Below are positions 53,259 to 62,535 of a DNA stretch of 64,000 nucleotides, in pieces (within the stretch, counting starts at the first letter, position 1; each line of letters begins with the position of its first letter). The position numbers and the translations under genes are program-made. Location of the stretch: contig NZ_CP112998.1 of assembly GCF_026625565.1 (NCBI RefSeq), forward strand, positions 3,536,501 through 3,600,500, read 5' to 3'. The notes under the pieces are model-generated. The model saw nothing but the letters and a program-made list of their open reading frames with translations, was not told the origin of the DNA and ran no database searches. The stretch comes from Dyadobacter pollutisoli. GTDB taxonomy: Bacteria; Bacteroidota; Bacteroidia; Cytophagales; Spirosomataceae.

Positions 53259-53300
53259 AACTAGTTCTGCCAACAAGCGGCTTGGCAATAGTTAAAAACC

Positions 53301-56276
53301 CTACTCCTCCCGACTATACATATTAAACGCCATCAAATGCTTCCTGAACATGGCGTCGTACTTCTGTGTCTCCGCCTCTTTTCCCGCACGTTTGCATTCC
53401 TGAACAATGGTCTGCAATATGTACAGATCTACATTCACATCTCTGCTCCGCTGACCGCCATGATCCTTTGCCCAGGTAAGGTTTTCATCGGATCGGATGG
53501 CCATGGTACGGGCCGAATCCAATGCTTTTTTGTCCTCTCCTACATCGAACAACATGCCTACGAAACCGGCTGAGAACTGATCGTAAGGAATGGTATCGTC
53601 GGGCATCACGGTCATTGCTTTGTCTACTACTTTTCTGGCGTCATCGAGGCGGTTTTCGGCAATTAGCTGGCCGGCCAGCCTGAGGAATGCAATGCGTCCC
53701 GATGCCACTGGCGAGCCCAGATAGGTATCGTCATAGTAAGTTTTCGGGTTATTCATTTCACGCCAGAAAGTCTTGTTCATCATGTTGTTGTACATCAGGT
53801 CCGAATTTACATAGCCATCGGTCGCGCCTTTTACCCGCACCGGAAGCAGGCGGAATGTGTATCCTTCCAGCTGCATATATTCCTGCAAGCCCAGGTTATG
53901 CGTCGATCCCATGGTGGACGAGAAATACACTGGCCTCTTCCAATTGTTGCTCGCAATAATGTCCAGCATCACCAGGTCGCTTTTAAACAAGTCCTTCTGG
54001 CCGATATTCCAGCTCATAGAATCGCTCAGGAATGGTAACAAGTCACTTTTGACAATATTCATTTTTTTAATCTCCTGAGTGTCAATGGGCAGAAAAAGTG
54101 TAGACGACGGCAGTATAGAAGTCATATCGCCGCTGGTGAGTGGGACTTGAATGGCCTTGTTATCTTGTTTGATCAGTTCGAGATATTCTTTGAGATTGAT
54201 ACCGTTTTTAACCGCTGGAATTTCATAAAAAGGCACGTAATCATTTTTTCCGCTGGCGTAAGCATTGGAATCAAGCGATAGCGGAAGGGCTTCGGAGGTA
54301 TTGATCTTTCGTTTCAATTGCTGAATGTACCAGTCCGCACCCAAGAATGTCTGCACGCACACCCGCACATCCTTCCTGAAACCTTCTACTTCCTGAACAT
54401 ACCACAATGGAAATGTGTCATTGTCCCCGCCTGTAAACAGAATGGCATTAGGCGCACAGGAATTCAGCAGGTTACGCGCAAAATCAACAGAATGATACCG
54501 GTTGCTCCGGTCGTGATTGTCCCAACCTTTCGTCAGCATCACTACCGGAACGGCCAGGCTCATGGCCGTCGCCAGGCTCGTCCGCACGGTGTTGTTATGA
54601 ACCCATTTTTGTAACGTCCGGGCTATGGCAAGTACGCCAAAGCCGATCCAGATGCAGAAAATGTAAAATGAGCCAACGTAAATGTAATCTCTCTCACGAG
54701 GTTCGGAAGGCGGGGAATTGAGATAAACCACCAGTGCCACGCCGGTTAAAGCAAATAACAACCCCAACACCAGCAAGTCGCGGCGGCTCCGCCGGTATAG
54801 CCAGACAATACCGGCGACACCCAGCAGAAACGGGAGCATAAAAAAGTTGTTATGCCCCCTGTTTCCCGCAATGGATGAAGGAAACGAATGGGCGGTTTGC
54901 CATGGCAGCAGCGTCCCCGCCCCTTCCTTATCACTTTCGCGACCCGCAAAATTCCACAGAAAATAACGCCAGTACATATGCCCAAGCTGGTGCGAAAACA
55001 TATAGCTCAGGTTATGACGCATAGTGGGTTGCTGGCCTTCGGCGAGTCCCGTCATTTGCTGATACAATCCCGGATGCCCGGGCTGGGCACTATACATGCG
55101 TGGCAGGAGCATATTGGCGCCGGGTTCGTATTCGTAAATGGGTTTGTAGTCGGTAATGACATATTTTCCGTCCTTTTTTGTGTACACCGGGGCGCCCCGC
55201 TTCTGGCTTACCGGTCGTGAGGTGTACGAAGGCCCGTACAGCAGAGGCCTGCTCTCATACTGCTCCCTTTTGAGATAATAGACAAAACGCAACACGTCGC
55301 TGGGGTTGTTTTCATTGATTGGCGGATTGTACTCCGATCGTACCAAAACCATGATATAGGATGCATAACCTGTAAGTATAAACGCAAAGCATAACAGGCC
55401 CGTATTCAGCAGCACCTTGCCCATGCGGTGCGAATAGCGTATACCCCAGATAAGGCTACCGAGGAAGAGAACGATGAAGAAAATGATGCCGGAGTTATAA
55501 GGCAGTCCCAATGAATTGACGAAGAATATTTCAAATTTGGCGGATAGCTCGGGCAGGCCGGGAATGATACCTGCATTGATAATACCGAGGATCATCAGCC
55601 CGCATAAAAAGGACACGATACCGCCAAAGACTGTCGGTTTGGGGAATTTTTTGAAATAATAAACAAGGGCCAATGCGGGGATCGTAACGAGGTTGAGTAA
55701 ATGGACCCCGATGGAGATCCCTACCAGATAGGCCGTCAGGATGAGCCACCTATTTTCCGTAGCGGGATCTTCCATGCTTTCCCACTTGAATACCGCCCAA
55801 ATTACAATGGCGGTAAAGAATGACGACATACCATACACTTCGGCTTCCACTGCCGAAAACCAGAACGAATCGGACCAGGCATAAGCCAGCGACCCGATGG
55901 TAGCGGCACTCATTGTCAGGAAAATATCTTGTACGGTAAGCTCCGGTTCCTTTTTCCCTAATAACCTGACAGTTAGAAGCGTAATGGTTTTAAACAGAAA
56001 AAATATCGTAAAAGCACTGCTCAGTACCGACACCATATTGACCCAGTAAGCTACCTGTGTGAGGTCACCGAAGGCGAGCAGGGAGAAAAGCCTTCCTACC
56101 AGCAGAAAAAAAGGTGCGCCCGGCGGGTGCGGAACTTGTAATTTAAATGCTGCAGCAATGAATTCGCCGCAGTCCCAGAAGCTGGCAGTCCGCTCCATCG
56201 TGATAAGGTAGGTAGCGAACGCGAATGCAAATACGCTCCATGCTGTAATGCTGTTCCATTTTTTGAAAAGTGTCAT
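53301..56276 (-). CDS. DUF2723 membrane glycosyltransferase-like protein
   Basis: The 991-residue protein has some ten to twelve membrane segments in its first two thirds. The DUF2723 signature lies near the N-terminus: ASFWDCGEFIAAAFKLQVPH, where D35 and E38 form the acidic site expected of GT-C glycosyltransferases. After the membrane part comes a soluble C-terminal domain with TGGDNDTFPLWYVQEVEG and a short helical tail. Such proteins are thought to use lipid-linked sugars in Bacteroidota O-glycosylation. It stands alone; the 309 bp upstream hold a possible -7 box TAGTTTTG (minus strand, 56322-56315). Confidence 0.85.
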   Translation of the reverse strand: MTLFKKWNSITAWSVFAFAFATYLITMERTASFWDCGEFIAAAFKLQVPHPPGAPFFLLVGRLFSLLAFGDLTQVAYWVNMVSVLSSAFTIFFLFKTITLLTVRLLGKKEPELTVQDIFLTMSAATIGSLAYAWSDSFWFSAVEAEVYGMSSFFTAIVIWAVFKWESMEDPATENRWLILTAYLVGISIGVHLLNLVTIPALALVYYFKKFPKPTVFGGIVSFLCGLMILGIINAGIIPGLPELSAKFEIFFVNSLGLPYNSGIIFFIVLFLGSLIWGIRYSHRMGKVLLNTGLLCFAFILTGYASYIMVLVRSEYNPPINENNPSDVLRFVYYLKREQYESRPLLYGPSYTSRPVSQKRGAPVYTKKDGKYVITDYKPIYEYEPGANMLLPRMYSAQPGHPGLYQQMTGLAEGQQPTMRHNLSYMFSHQLGHMYWRYFLWNFAGRESDKEGAGTLLPWQTAHSFPSSIAGNRGHNNFFMLPFLLGVAGIVWLYRRSRRDLLVLGLLFALTGVALVVYLNSPPSEPRERDYIYVGSFYIFCIWIGFGVLAIARTLQKWVHNNTVRTSLATAMSLAVPVVMLTKGWDNHDRSNRYHSVDFARNLLNSCAPNAILFTGGDNDTFPLWYVQEVEGFRKDVRVCVQTFLGADWYIQQLKRKINTSEALPLSLDSNAYASGKNDYVPFYEIPAVKNGINLKEYLELIKQDNKAIQVPLTSGDMTSILPSSTLFLPIDTQEIKKMNIVKSDLLPFLSDSMSWNIGQKDLFKSDLVMLDIIASNNWKRPVYFSSTMGSTHNLGLQEYMQLEGYTFRLLPVRVKGATDGYVNSDLMYNNMMNKTFWREMNNPKTYYDDTYLGSPVASGRIAFLRLAGQLIAENRLDDARKVVDKAMTVMPDDTIPYDQFSAGFVGMLFDVGEDKKALDSARTMAIRSDENLTWAKDHGGQRSRDVNVDLYILQTIVQECKRAGKEAETQKYDAMFRKHLMAFNMYSREE

Positions 56277-56585
56277 GATTAATCAGGTTTTAGGTCATGC
56301 TGTAAACCAATGGCCAAAACTATCTCATTCACCGGGAAGCATTGAAAGCCAGAATCTTAAAAAAAGTTAACCAAGCTTGTCGCAATGCCTGGTTTAACTT
56401 TCTTTAACAAACCCTATCGTCCGCTGATGTTCGGACATTGTTCAAAAGTGGACAATGTAATCAGGCGAAAAATTTATTATATACTGATTTAAAGGCATTT
56501 GTAAATCAATATTTTCAATGGAACGCAATTTTTAGTAAAATCATCATAGTCGTATCGTCTCTTCCCAAGCCCAATCACATAGGTT
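56277..56585. other. Divergent intergenic region, DUF2723/ABC permease
   Basis: This 309-bp region lies between two divergent genes. The minus strand has TAGTTTTG at 56322-56315, a good -7 box for the DUF2723 gene, but without a clean -33 TTG. I see no coding or repeated sequence here. Confidence 0.4.
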
Positions 56586-58937
56586 ATGCTTAAAAACTAC
56601 TTTAAGATTGCCGTCAGAAGCCTGTTTAAAAACAAGCTGTTTTCTTTTATCAATATTTTCGGCCTTGCGCTCGGCATGTCGTGCAGCCTGCTGATATGGC
56701 TTTGGGTAAAGGACGAGGTGTCTTTCAACCGTTTTTATCCCGGCCTGGAAAACATCTATTTCGTCCGTTCCGGTTTTGATTTTAGGGGCCAGACCGGAGC
56801 CGGGGAAGCCACTCCTGGTCCGTGGGTAGAGGCATTGGAAAAGGATGTCCCTGAAATTAAGGCCATTACCAAAATCACCTGGAACCGCGAGCAGCTGATC
56901 CGTGTCGGGGAAAAAGCGACCAAAGAGGACGGAATATATGCTACCGCCCAATTTTTCAAAGTTTTTCAATCGCCTTTCCTGCAAGGTGACCCAGCAAAAG
57001 CCATTGAGCAGCCCACATCCATTGCGATCTCGCGAAAGCTGGCTGAAAAGTATTTTGGGAATGTGAATGTCGTAGGTAAAACCCTGCGCCTCGACAATGC
57101 AAAGGACATGATCGTGAGCGCTGTTTTTGAAAATATCCCTCATAATTCGTCCGTTCGGTTTGACTGGATCGTGAATTTCAAAGCGCAGGAGCAGGATTGG
57201 ATGAAATGGTGGGGCAATTCCTCTTTCAAAACCTACGCCATGCTCACCCCTGGCGCCAATCCGGCCCATGCCGAAAGTGTTATGAGAAAGGTCATCAAAA
57301 AGGTTGCGCCGCCTCAGCTGTTAAGCTTTCCGCTTCTACAAAGCATGAAGGACGTGTACCTCTATTCAGAATATGATGGGCTGAAACAGGCTGGTGGGCG
57401 CATCGAGTATGTACGTATTTTCTCCATTGTAGCCATATTTATCCTGCTGATCGCCTGCGTCAACTTTATGAACCTTGCCACGGCCCGTTCAGTGAAGAGA
57501 GCCAAAGAGGTCGGTGTCAGAAAGGTTGTGGGGGCTGAAAAGAGATATCTCGTCATTCAATTCTTGGGCGAATCACTGATCGTGAGTGCATTAGCTGCCG
57601 GTCTGGCATTGTTATTCGTGATCAGCTTCCTTCCGGTTTTCAATGAAGTGGTTCAAAAACAGATCACTTTCAATACCCTTGACCCAGCATTATGGGCTTC
57701 AATCATTGGTTTGACATTGGTTACGGGTATCATCGCGGGCAGCTACCCTGCATTGTATTTGTCCGCACTGCAGCCGATCAGAATCTTAAAAGGCCGAATT
57801 ACATTTTCCAACAAAGGCGTTTTTCTACGCAAAGGATTGGTCGTGTTCCAATTCAGCCTTTCTGTTTTTCTGATCGTCGGCATACTCGTGATCGGTCGGC
57901 AAATGGATTATATTCAAACTAAAAAGCTGGGACTGGATAAGGAAAACGTCTTGTACATTCCTTTGGAGGGAGACCTGAACAATAAGCTGGAAGCTTTCCG
58001 GCAGGAGATCATGAATTCTCCGGCTGTTGAGGCTGCCACCACTACCGGGGCCATTCCTACCAATATTATGGGTGTTTCCGGTGACCTGGACTGGACCGGA
58101 CGGGACAAAAACCTGGACAACTCGGTCAGTGCAGCTTACGTCGGTTATGATTTTGCAAACACCATGCACATTCAAATGGTCGACGGCCGGGATTTCTCAA
58201 AAGATTTCGCGGCGGATACTGCCAATTATATCATTAATGAAGCTGCTGCCAGAATGATGAAAATGAAAGATCCCGTAGGTAAACAGGTGAGCTTCTGGAT
58301 GGGCAAAGGCACTATCGTCGGCCTCATGAAGGACTTTCACCTCAATTCATTCCACTCGGAGATCAAGCCGCTTATTCTGGTGAATTACAAGGGGTTGAAC
58401 ACCGAATACCTGATGGTGCGGTCGGTACCCGGCAAAACTACGGAGGCCATTGCACATGTAGAAGAAATAGCCCGCGCATTCAATCCCAATTACCCATTTA
58501 ACTACCATTTCCTCGACGAAGACTATGAACGCATGTACCGTTCTGAAATGATCGTCAATACGTTGATCAAATACTTCGGTATACTCGCTGTGGTGATCTC
58601 GTGCCTGGGGTTACTGGGCCTCGCAGCATTTACCGCCGAACAGCGCACCAAAGAAATCGGTATACGCAAAGTACTTGGCGCCAATGTTGCGGGCGTGGTA
58701 GCATTGCTTTCAAAGGACTTTTTGAAGCTGATATTGATTTCCATCGTGCTGGCTACTCCTGTCGCCTGGTATCTCATGGACGAGTGGCTCAAAGACTTTG
58801 CCTATCACATCAATCTGTCCTGGGGGATTTTCGCCATAGCGGGCTTCATCGCCATTTCGATCGCGCTGTTCACGGTCAGCTTTCAAAGTATCCGCGCAGC
58901 ATTAGCGAATCCTGTGAAATCACTGAAAGCAGAATGA
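56586..58937 (+). CDS. FtsX/MacB-type ABC transporter permease
   Basis: The 783-residue protein contains two FtsX/MacB_PCD units. TM1 lies near 17-38 (SFINIFGLALGMSCSLL), a large periplasmic domain follows, then TMs near 281-300, 325-350 and 375-395, a second N-terminal-type TM near 419-440, a second periplasmic domain, and three C-terminal TMs around EQRTKEIGIRKVLGA. It resembles the long permeases that are very common in Cytophagales. No ATP-binding partner gene lies in the window, so substrate and role are unknown; it may work with an ATPase encoded elsewhere. Confidence 0.9.
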   Translation: MLKNYFKIAVRSLFKNKLFSFINIFGLALGMSCSLLIWLWVKDEVSFNRFYPGLENIYFVRSGFDFRGQTGAGEATPGPWVEALEKDVPEIKAITKITWNREQLIRVGEKATKEDGIYATAQFFKVFQSPFLQGDPAKAIEQPTSIAISRKLAEKYFGNVNVVGKTLRLDNAKDMIVSAVFENIPHNSSVRFDWIVNFKAQEQDWMKWWGNSSFKTYAMLTPGANPAHAESVMRKVIKKVAPPQLLSFPLLQSMKDVYLYSEYDGLKQAGGRIEYVRIFSIVAIFILLIACVNFMNLATARSVKRAKEVGVRKVVGAEKRYLVIQFLGESLIVSALAAGLALLFVISFLPVFNEVVQKQITFNTLDPALWASIIGLTLVTGIIAGSYPALYLSALQPIRILKGRITFSNKGVFLRKGLVVFQFSLSVFLIVGILVIGRQMDYIQTKKLGLDKENVLYIPLEGDLNNKLEAFRQEIMNSPAVEAATTTGAIPTNIMGVSGDLDWTGRDKNLDNSVSAAYVGYDFANTMHIQMVDGRDFSKDFAADTANYIINEAAARMMKMKDPVGKQVSFWMGKGTIVGLMKDFHLNSFHSEIKPLILVNYKGLNTEYLMVRSVPGKTTEAIAHVEEIARAFNPNYPFNYHFLDEDYERMYRSEMIVNTLIKYFGILAVVISCLGLLGLAAFTAEQRTKEIGIRKVLGANVAGVVALLSKDFLKLILISIVLATPVAWYLMDEWLKDFAYHINLSWGIFAIAGFIAISIALFTVSFQSIRAALANPVKSLKAE

Positions 58938-58963
58938 CAAGGGCAATGCGGTGCTGCAATTAT

Positions 58964-59092
58964 TTAATGCAGTATTTGGTAAAGCCCATAGAAAATCGTG
59001 TACCAAATGGCAGCACCGACTGAAATTGTAAGCAAAATCGTACCTATAAAAGGTATAGCGTTATGTGTGTTGTAACTTAATGTCCTTTCCAT
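58964..59092 (-). CDS. Possible 42-residue single-pass membrane protein
   Basis: This short minus-strand frame starts at ATG 59092 and ends TAA 58964-58966. The peptide has a polar head (MERTLSYNTHNAIPFIG) and a hydrophobic stretch TILLTISVGAAIWYTIFYGL, a plausible single TM helix, ending QILH. It lies in a 317-bp spacer between convergent genes with no other feature. It could be a small regulatory membrane protein, or chance. No strong ribosome-binding site is seen, as is usual in this phylum. Confidence 0.42.
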   Translation of the reverse strand: MERTLSYNTHNAIPFIGTILLTISVGAAIWYTIFYGLYQILH

Positions 59093-59254
59093 CACCGTGG
59101 GAATTATTGATTGGGGGGTTCACTCTCGCTGGCAGGGCCAACTGATCGTTTCAGTAAATATAAGTAATGAGTGCCATTATTTATATGGCATAACCCAGAT
59201 TTTTTTATATGAATTCAATGACACTGCGTCGCGAATATTCGACAATTTGACCCG

Positions 59255-59905
59255 CTAATTTAAGCCGGTCTGCCGCCTTTTGTATATCTCCACTTTTTTG
59301 AACAATTCCAGTATATTGGTAACTTCCAGTTTCTCGAAGATCCGTGCTTTGTAGGTACTAACCGTGCTTTCCTTAATGTTAAGATCGGTTGCGATGTCTT
59401 TCGTCCATTTACCGGTCAATAACAAATCCATGATTTCAAGCTCACGGTTTGAGAGTATTTCCAGCGGACTTTCCTTGCTTTCCCGTTCCAATAAAGTATT
59501 GTTTACCAGCTGATCCTGGATAATGCTACTGATGTAAGTACCACCATTCAATACCGAAGTGATGGCCTTCTCCACCTCCTCATTTGTCGAATCTTTGGGT
59601 AAAAAACCATTTGCCCCGGTCCTGACATAGTGGATCGCATAGAGCTCCTCGTCCTGGGATGAAAAGATGAGTATCTTCACTTTCGGCTGAATCTCTCTGA
59701 TCCTGGTAATCATTTGAAAAGCTTCCCCGCCAGGTATGCGGATATCCAGTAACACCAGATCAAAGTATCTTGTCTGGAGTTGCCTTAACGTTTCATTAAA
59801 AGTGCCGGCCTCTACAATATTCACCGACGGGAGAAAATCCTCGATCAATAACTTCACCCCCATCCGCACGATGGAGTGATCTTCTACCAATAAAATTGTT
59901 TTCAT
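59255..59905 (-). CDS. NarL/FixJ-family response regulator
   Basis: The 216-residue protein has a receiver with the phosphoacceptor D54 (LVLLDIRIPGG) and FSSQDEELYAIHYV, then a LuxR-type HTH with LSNRELEIMDLLLTGKWTKD and STVSTYKARIF. It lies 77 bp downstream of a histidine kinase on the same strand. Together they form a second two-component pair, distinct from the one in the nitrate locus. The target genes are not evident; the permease and the kinase itself are possible neighbours under control. Confidence 0.9.
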   Translation of the reverse strand: MKTILLVEDHSIVRMGVKLLIEDFLPSVNIVEAGTFNETLRQLQTRYFDLVLLDIRIPGGEAFQMITRIREIQPKVKILIFSSQDEELYAIHYVRTGANGFLPKDSTNEEVEKAITSVLNGGTYISSIIQDQLVNNTLLERESKESPLEILSNRELEIMDLLLTGKWTKDIATDLNIKESTVSTYKARIFEKLEVTNILELFKKVEIYKRRQTGLN

Positions 59906-59982
59906 TCGAATGCACGTTACCTCAATTCCTTTTAAAAGTAGTTATATAAATATGAAAATACACGTAGAAAATTAGCTACAAC

Positions 59983-61296
59983 CTATTTTTTGGGAAAAAT
60001 AATATGAATGGACGTGCCGGTCTCTCCATATACTTCCACAAACAGCTTTGCGTTGATCAGGTTGGTGATTTCCTTCACAATGAGTAACCCCATACCGAAA
60101 CTCTGGGCATTGTGCTCCGGCCCGGGCAGCTTGTGGTCGCTATTGATCCAGTTCATGATCCTGATGTCCATTCCAGGTCCGGTATCGTTCACTAGCACGT
60201 GCAGCGAGTCCCTGAAATCCTTGTAAGTCACCTCGATAGTACCATCGTTGGTCACCTTGTTTGCATTGTCGATCAGGTTGTGAAGAATGATACCCACCAG
60301 TTGAAGATTGCTTTTTAGGATAACCCCTGGTGTAATACCGTTGACGAAGGTATTGGAGTTGCTCTCCGCCTCGCTTGCAAAAATCTCGAACTTCTGATCC
60401 ACCAGTTCATTCACGTCCAGATAACTGAAATTGACTGCCGCGTTCTTGTAACGGAACTCTGTATATTCCAGCAGGTTTTTCATGAAATGATACAACCGGT
60501 AGCTCGACTGGCTGATAGCCCTCACCGTCGGAAGTTCCGGATGGCTTCGGGCCAGACGTCCGGTGGTGGTCATCAAAAACCGGAGCGGACTTTTGATATC
60601 ATGCGAAATACTCGCGATCAGGTGTTTTTGATGGACAAACTCTGCTTCCAGCTTCTTTTGCGAATCACCCACAGAGTCCAGACTGGCCGTCAGTTCAGTC
60701 GTACGGGAGTCCAGCGCGTCGATGGTCTCGTAAAAAGAGGTGAAAAAGTAGTAATTGATCAGAACCAGAAAAAAGAAATTATGAAAAAGCAGGATCGTGA
60801 TAGTGACCTTGCCTGTTCCTTCCGGCCCCCAGGGAATGTCCGTCCCAAGATCGTTTTTGAACAAAATATAAAACAGGAAAGGGATCACACTGGCCAGCGA
60901 GTAAATGATCCCCCAGCGATTGCCCAGACCATAAAAGGCATAAATACTGATAATTGCGACATACTGCAATGTCACCAGATGAAACCCATTTTCATACAAA
61001 AAGAGATTGCTCACGATGATCAACAGGAAAATCGTGATCCCTGCATGCACCGACTTGCGCCATTCACAACCCATCGCCAGAGCTATATAAAACACCAGGG
61101 CGACACCCATCAAAATGGCGATCCGGATAGTCTGTTCCCGGTAGTTTTGCGACATGTAATATGCCAGCAGCATTCCGGTTGTCAGAAGCCGCAAATGCAG
61201 TGAGTAAGACAATACCTTAATACGCGCACGGTTCAGGATGTCGGTTTCCAGCGCCAGTTGTTTGCGAACAGGCCATTCCAAAAACGATAGATTCAT
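59983..61296 (-). CDS. Membrane sensor histidine kinase
   Basis: The 437-residue protein begins with about 185 residues of mostly hydrophobic sequence, six or seven TM segments and no large outside domain. This is typical of 7TM-like sensors that detect membrane or small hydrophobic signals. A coiled coil follows, then the phosphoacceptor H232 in ASISHDIKSPLRF and a HATPase with NLIDNANKVTNDG, DTGPGMD and GMGLLIVKEI. It should phosphorylate the NarL-type regulator encoded just downstream. Confidence 0.9.
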   Translation of the reverse strand: MNLSFLEWPVRKQLALETDILNRARIKVLSYSLHLRLLTTGMLLAYYMSQNYREQTIRIAILMGVALVFYIALAMGCEWRKSVHAGITIFLLIIVSNLFLYENGFHLVTLQYVAIISIYAFYGLGNRWGIIYSLASVIPFLFYILFKNDLGTDIPWGPEGTGKVTITILLFHNFFFLVLINYYFFTSFYETIDALDSRTTELTASLDSVGDSQKKLEAEFVHQKHLIASISHDIKSPLRFLMTTTGRLARSHPELPTVRAISQSSYRLYHFMKNLLEYTEFRYKNAAVNFSYLDVNELVDQKFEIFASEAESNSNTFVNGITPGVILKSNLQLVGIILHNLIDNANKVTNDGTIEVTYKDFRDSLHVLVNDTGPGMDIRIMNWINSDHKLPGPEHNAQSFGMGLLIVKEITNLINAKLFVEVYGETGTSIHIIFPKK

Positions 61297-61790
61297 GCGT
61301 TTGGCTTTACTGACAAGTTCGATATACCGTTATATATATACGAAGCAGTTGTCCGGTTCTATGTGTGAGTTGTAACCAATGGAAAACTCAAAACTACCTA
61401 AAATACTCAATACCGAATGTAGAGAAATTGCTACACAGCCATTCATGGGTATCTACATCTTTAAACCACTTTGGATCGTAAATTTGTAAATACTTTCAAA
61501 ATATAGGATGAATCGAGGGTCAGAGTGAAAGTAACTTCTGGAATTGAACGTAATGAAATACGTTATAAACGTTGAGTATATTTGACACCTTCCGGTAATA
61601 CCGTGAAGGTGTTTTGTTTGTTAAAGCAGAAACCATTTAACTGCTACTGCCTTACCCAAGGTTTTTGACAAACAAAGCTGTTGCCGCCCGTGCGTGTAAT
61701 GTGAAACCGGAAGGAGACCCGGACGGAGACCAGGATGTTGATGATGGAGGGTAAAAGAGGAACGAGAGTAAGATAATAACCGGAAAATCG
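61297..61790. other. Intergenic region with a possible small ORF and a terminator
   Basis: The 494-bp region upstream of the kinase gene contains a 36-codon plus-strand frame at 61379-61489 (start MENSKLPKILNTECREIA, tail IYIFKPLWIVNL), an imperfect dyad AACGTA/TACGTT at 61547-61564, and the terminator listed separately. The small frame has no recognisable family and could be chance; if real it would sit about 95 bp before that terminator. Confidence 0.35.
61585..61618 (+). terminator. Rho-independent terminator, plus strand
   Basis: ACACCTTCCGG pairs with CCGTGAAGGTGT around TAATA, with a one-base bulge, and is followed by TTTTGTTTGTT. No annotated plus-strand gene precedes it, so it supports a transcript, possibly the small ORF at 61379. 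Confidence 0.7.
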
Positions 61791-62003
61791 TTAACTGCCT
61801 TTTTCAGGTTTTTCCTGATTCAGTCTTTTCGCTTTTTTGACTTCGCCAGGCGTAAACTCGCCATTGATCCATCTAACAAAATTCTTAGATTGAACCTGGT
61901 AAACCTGGGCCGAAAGCGGCTTCAGATCTGACTTCTCAATTTCAAGAAGATAGTCTGCGAGCAGCCGGTTAATTTCATCCAAATACTTACTTTGCGTTTT
62001 CAT
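61791..62003 (-). CDS. Small hypothetical protein
   Basis: The 70-residue protein is predicted helical with many charged residues (MKTQSKYLDEINRLLADYLL, then FVRWINGEFTPGEVKKAKRL). There is no membrane segment or signal. It looks like a small regulatory or toxin/antitoxin-type protein, but there is no partner gene. It stands alone, 494 bp from the kinase gene and 532 bp from the DUF4097-like gene. Confidence 0.5.
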   Translation of the reverse strand: MKTQSKYLDEINRLLADYLLEIEKSDLKPLSAQVYQVQSKNFVRWINGEFTPGEVKKAKRLNQEKPEKGS

Positions 62004-62535
62004 GAGGGAATTGTTTATTAAACAAAACTAAGACTGATTTAAAACCACCAAGACAAATATTGCCTTAGCTCACTGCAATTATAATTTATTCATTTTAAAA
62101 CATTATTATTTTTGGGGTGAGACGAGCGATTTCCAGGGTGTATCCCAGGCTCCTTGGGGCGGCATTTACGCTCTTGAAAAGCCGCCACAACACATTTAAA
62201 CCTTTTACTACACCCGGCTATCCAATACGAGCTACCGGCCAAGAAGACAAAGTGTTATCAAATTAAGAGCTAACATTTTATGGATTTTACCCGCTCGTTG
62301 TAAGAGTTTGTTTTGTACTTTTTTCATTTTAGGAAAATAACCTTCTATGAACCGACCTATTCCCCTAAAAGCAAGACCGCCCGTCCGGTTCAGGGGACAG
62401 GCGGTCTTTTGCCGGATATATGCAATTTGGATAAAAACGAGGAGACAAAAATACCTCCCCAGAGTTGGGACGTTCAGTATGTCATCACCGGACACTCATT
62501 CCAGGGATCTTCGCCGGTTTTAATGTATTTGTATT
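62004..62535. other. Intergenic region with structured elements
   Basis: In this 532-bp region two structured pieces stand out. At 62132-62186, imperfect arms CCAGGG/CCCAGG are followed by GGCGGC (62158-62163) and GCCGCC (62181-62186), suggesting a folded RNA or a repeat. At 62373-62410 is a strong terminator hairpin, listed separately. Two open frames on opposite strands (62232-62495 and 62313-62570) overlap this hairpin and look unreal. Confidence 0.4.
62373..62410. terminator. Bidirectional terminator-like hairpin
   Basis: AAGACCGCC (62373-62381) pairs with GGCGGTCTT (62400-62408), extended inside by GTCC/GGAC, and is followed on the plus strand by TTTT. It lies about 125 bp downstream of the DUF4097-like gene on the minus strand, where the flank is GCTTTT. 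Confidence 0.65.

Larger units (their letters stand above)
49595..53290 (+). other. AT-rich island of single-gene cassettes
   Basis: This stretch is visibly richer in A/T than its flanks and holds five unrelated small plus-strand genes between non-coding spacers of 100-250 bp. Two spacers carry a related sequence: CGGTTTGGCAACAAGCG (51381-51397), following the unknown gene, and TGCCAA-CAAGCGGC-TTGGCA (53268-53287) after the last gene. Such spacers resemble the attC-like boundaries seen in cassette arrays of other Bacteroidota. No integrase is present in the window, so mobility is an inference. Confidence 0.5.
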
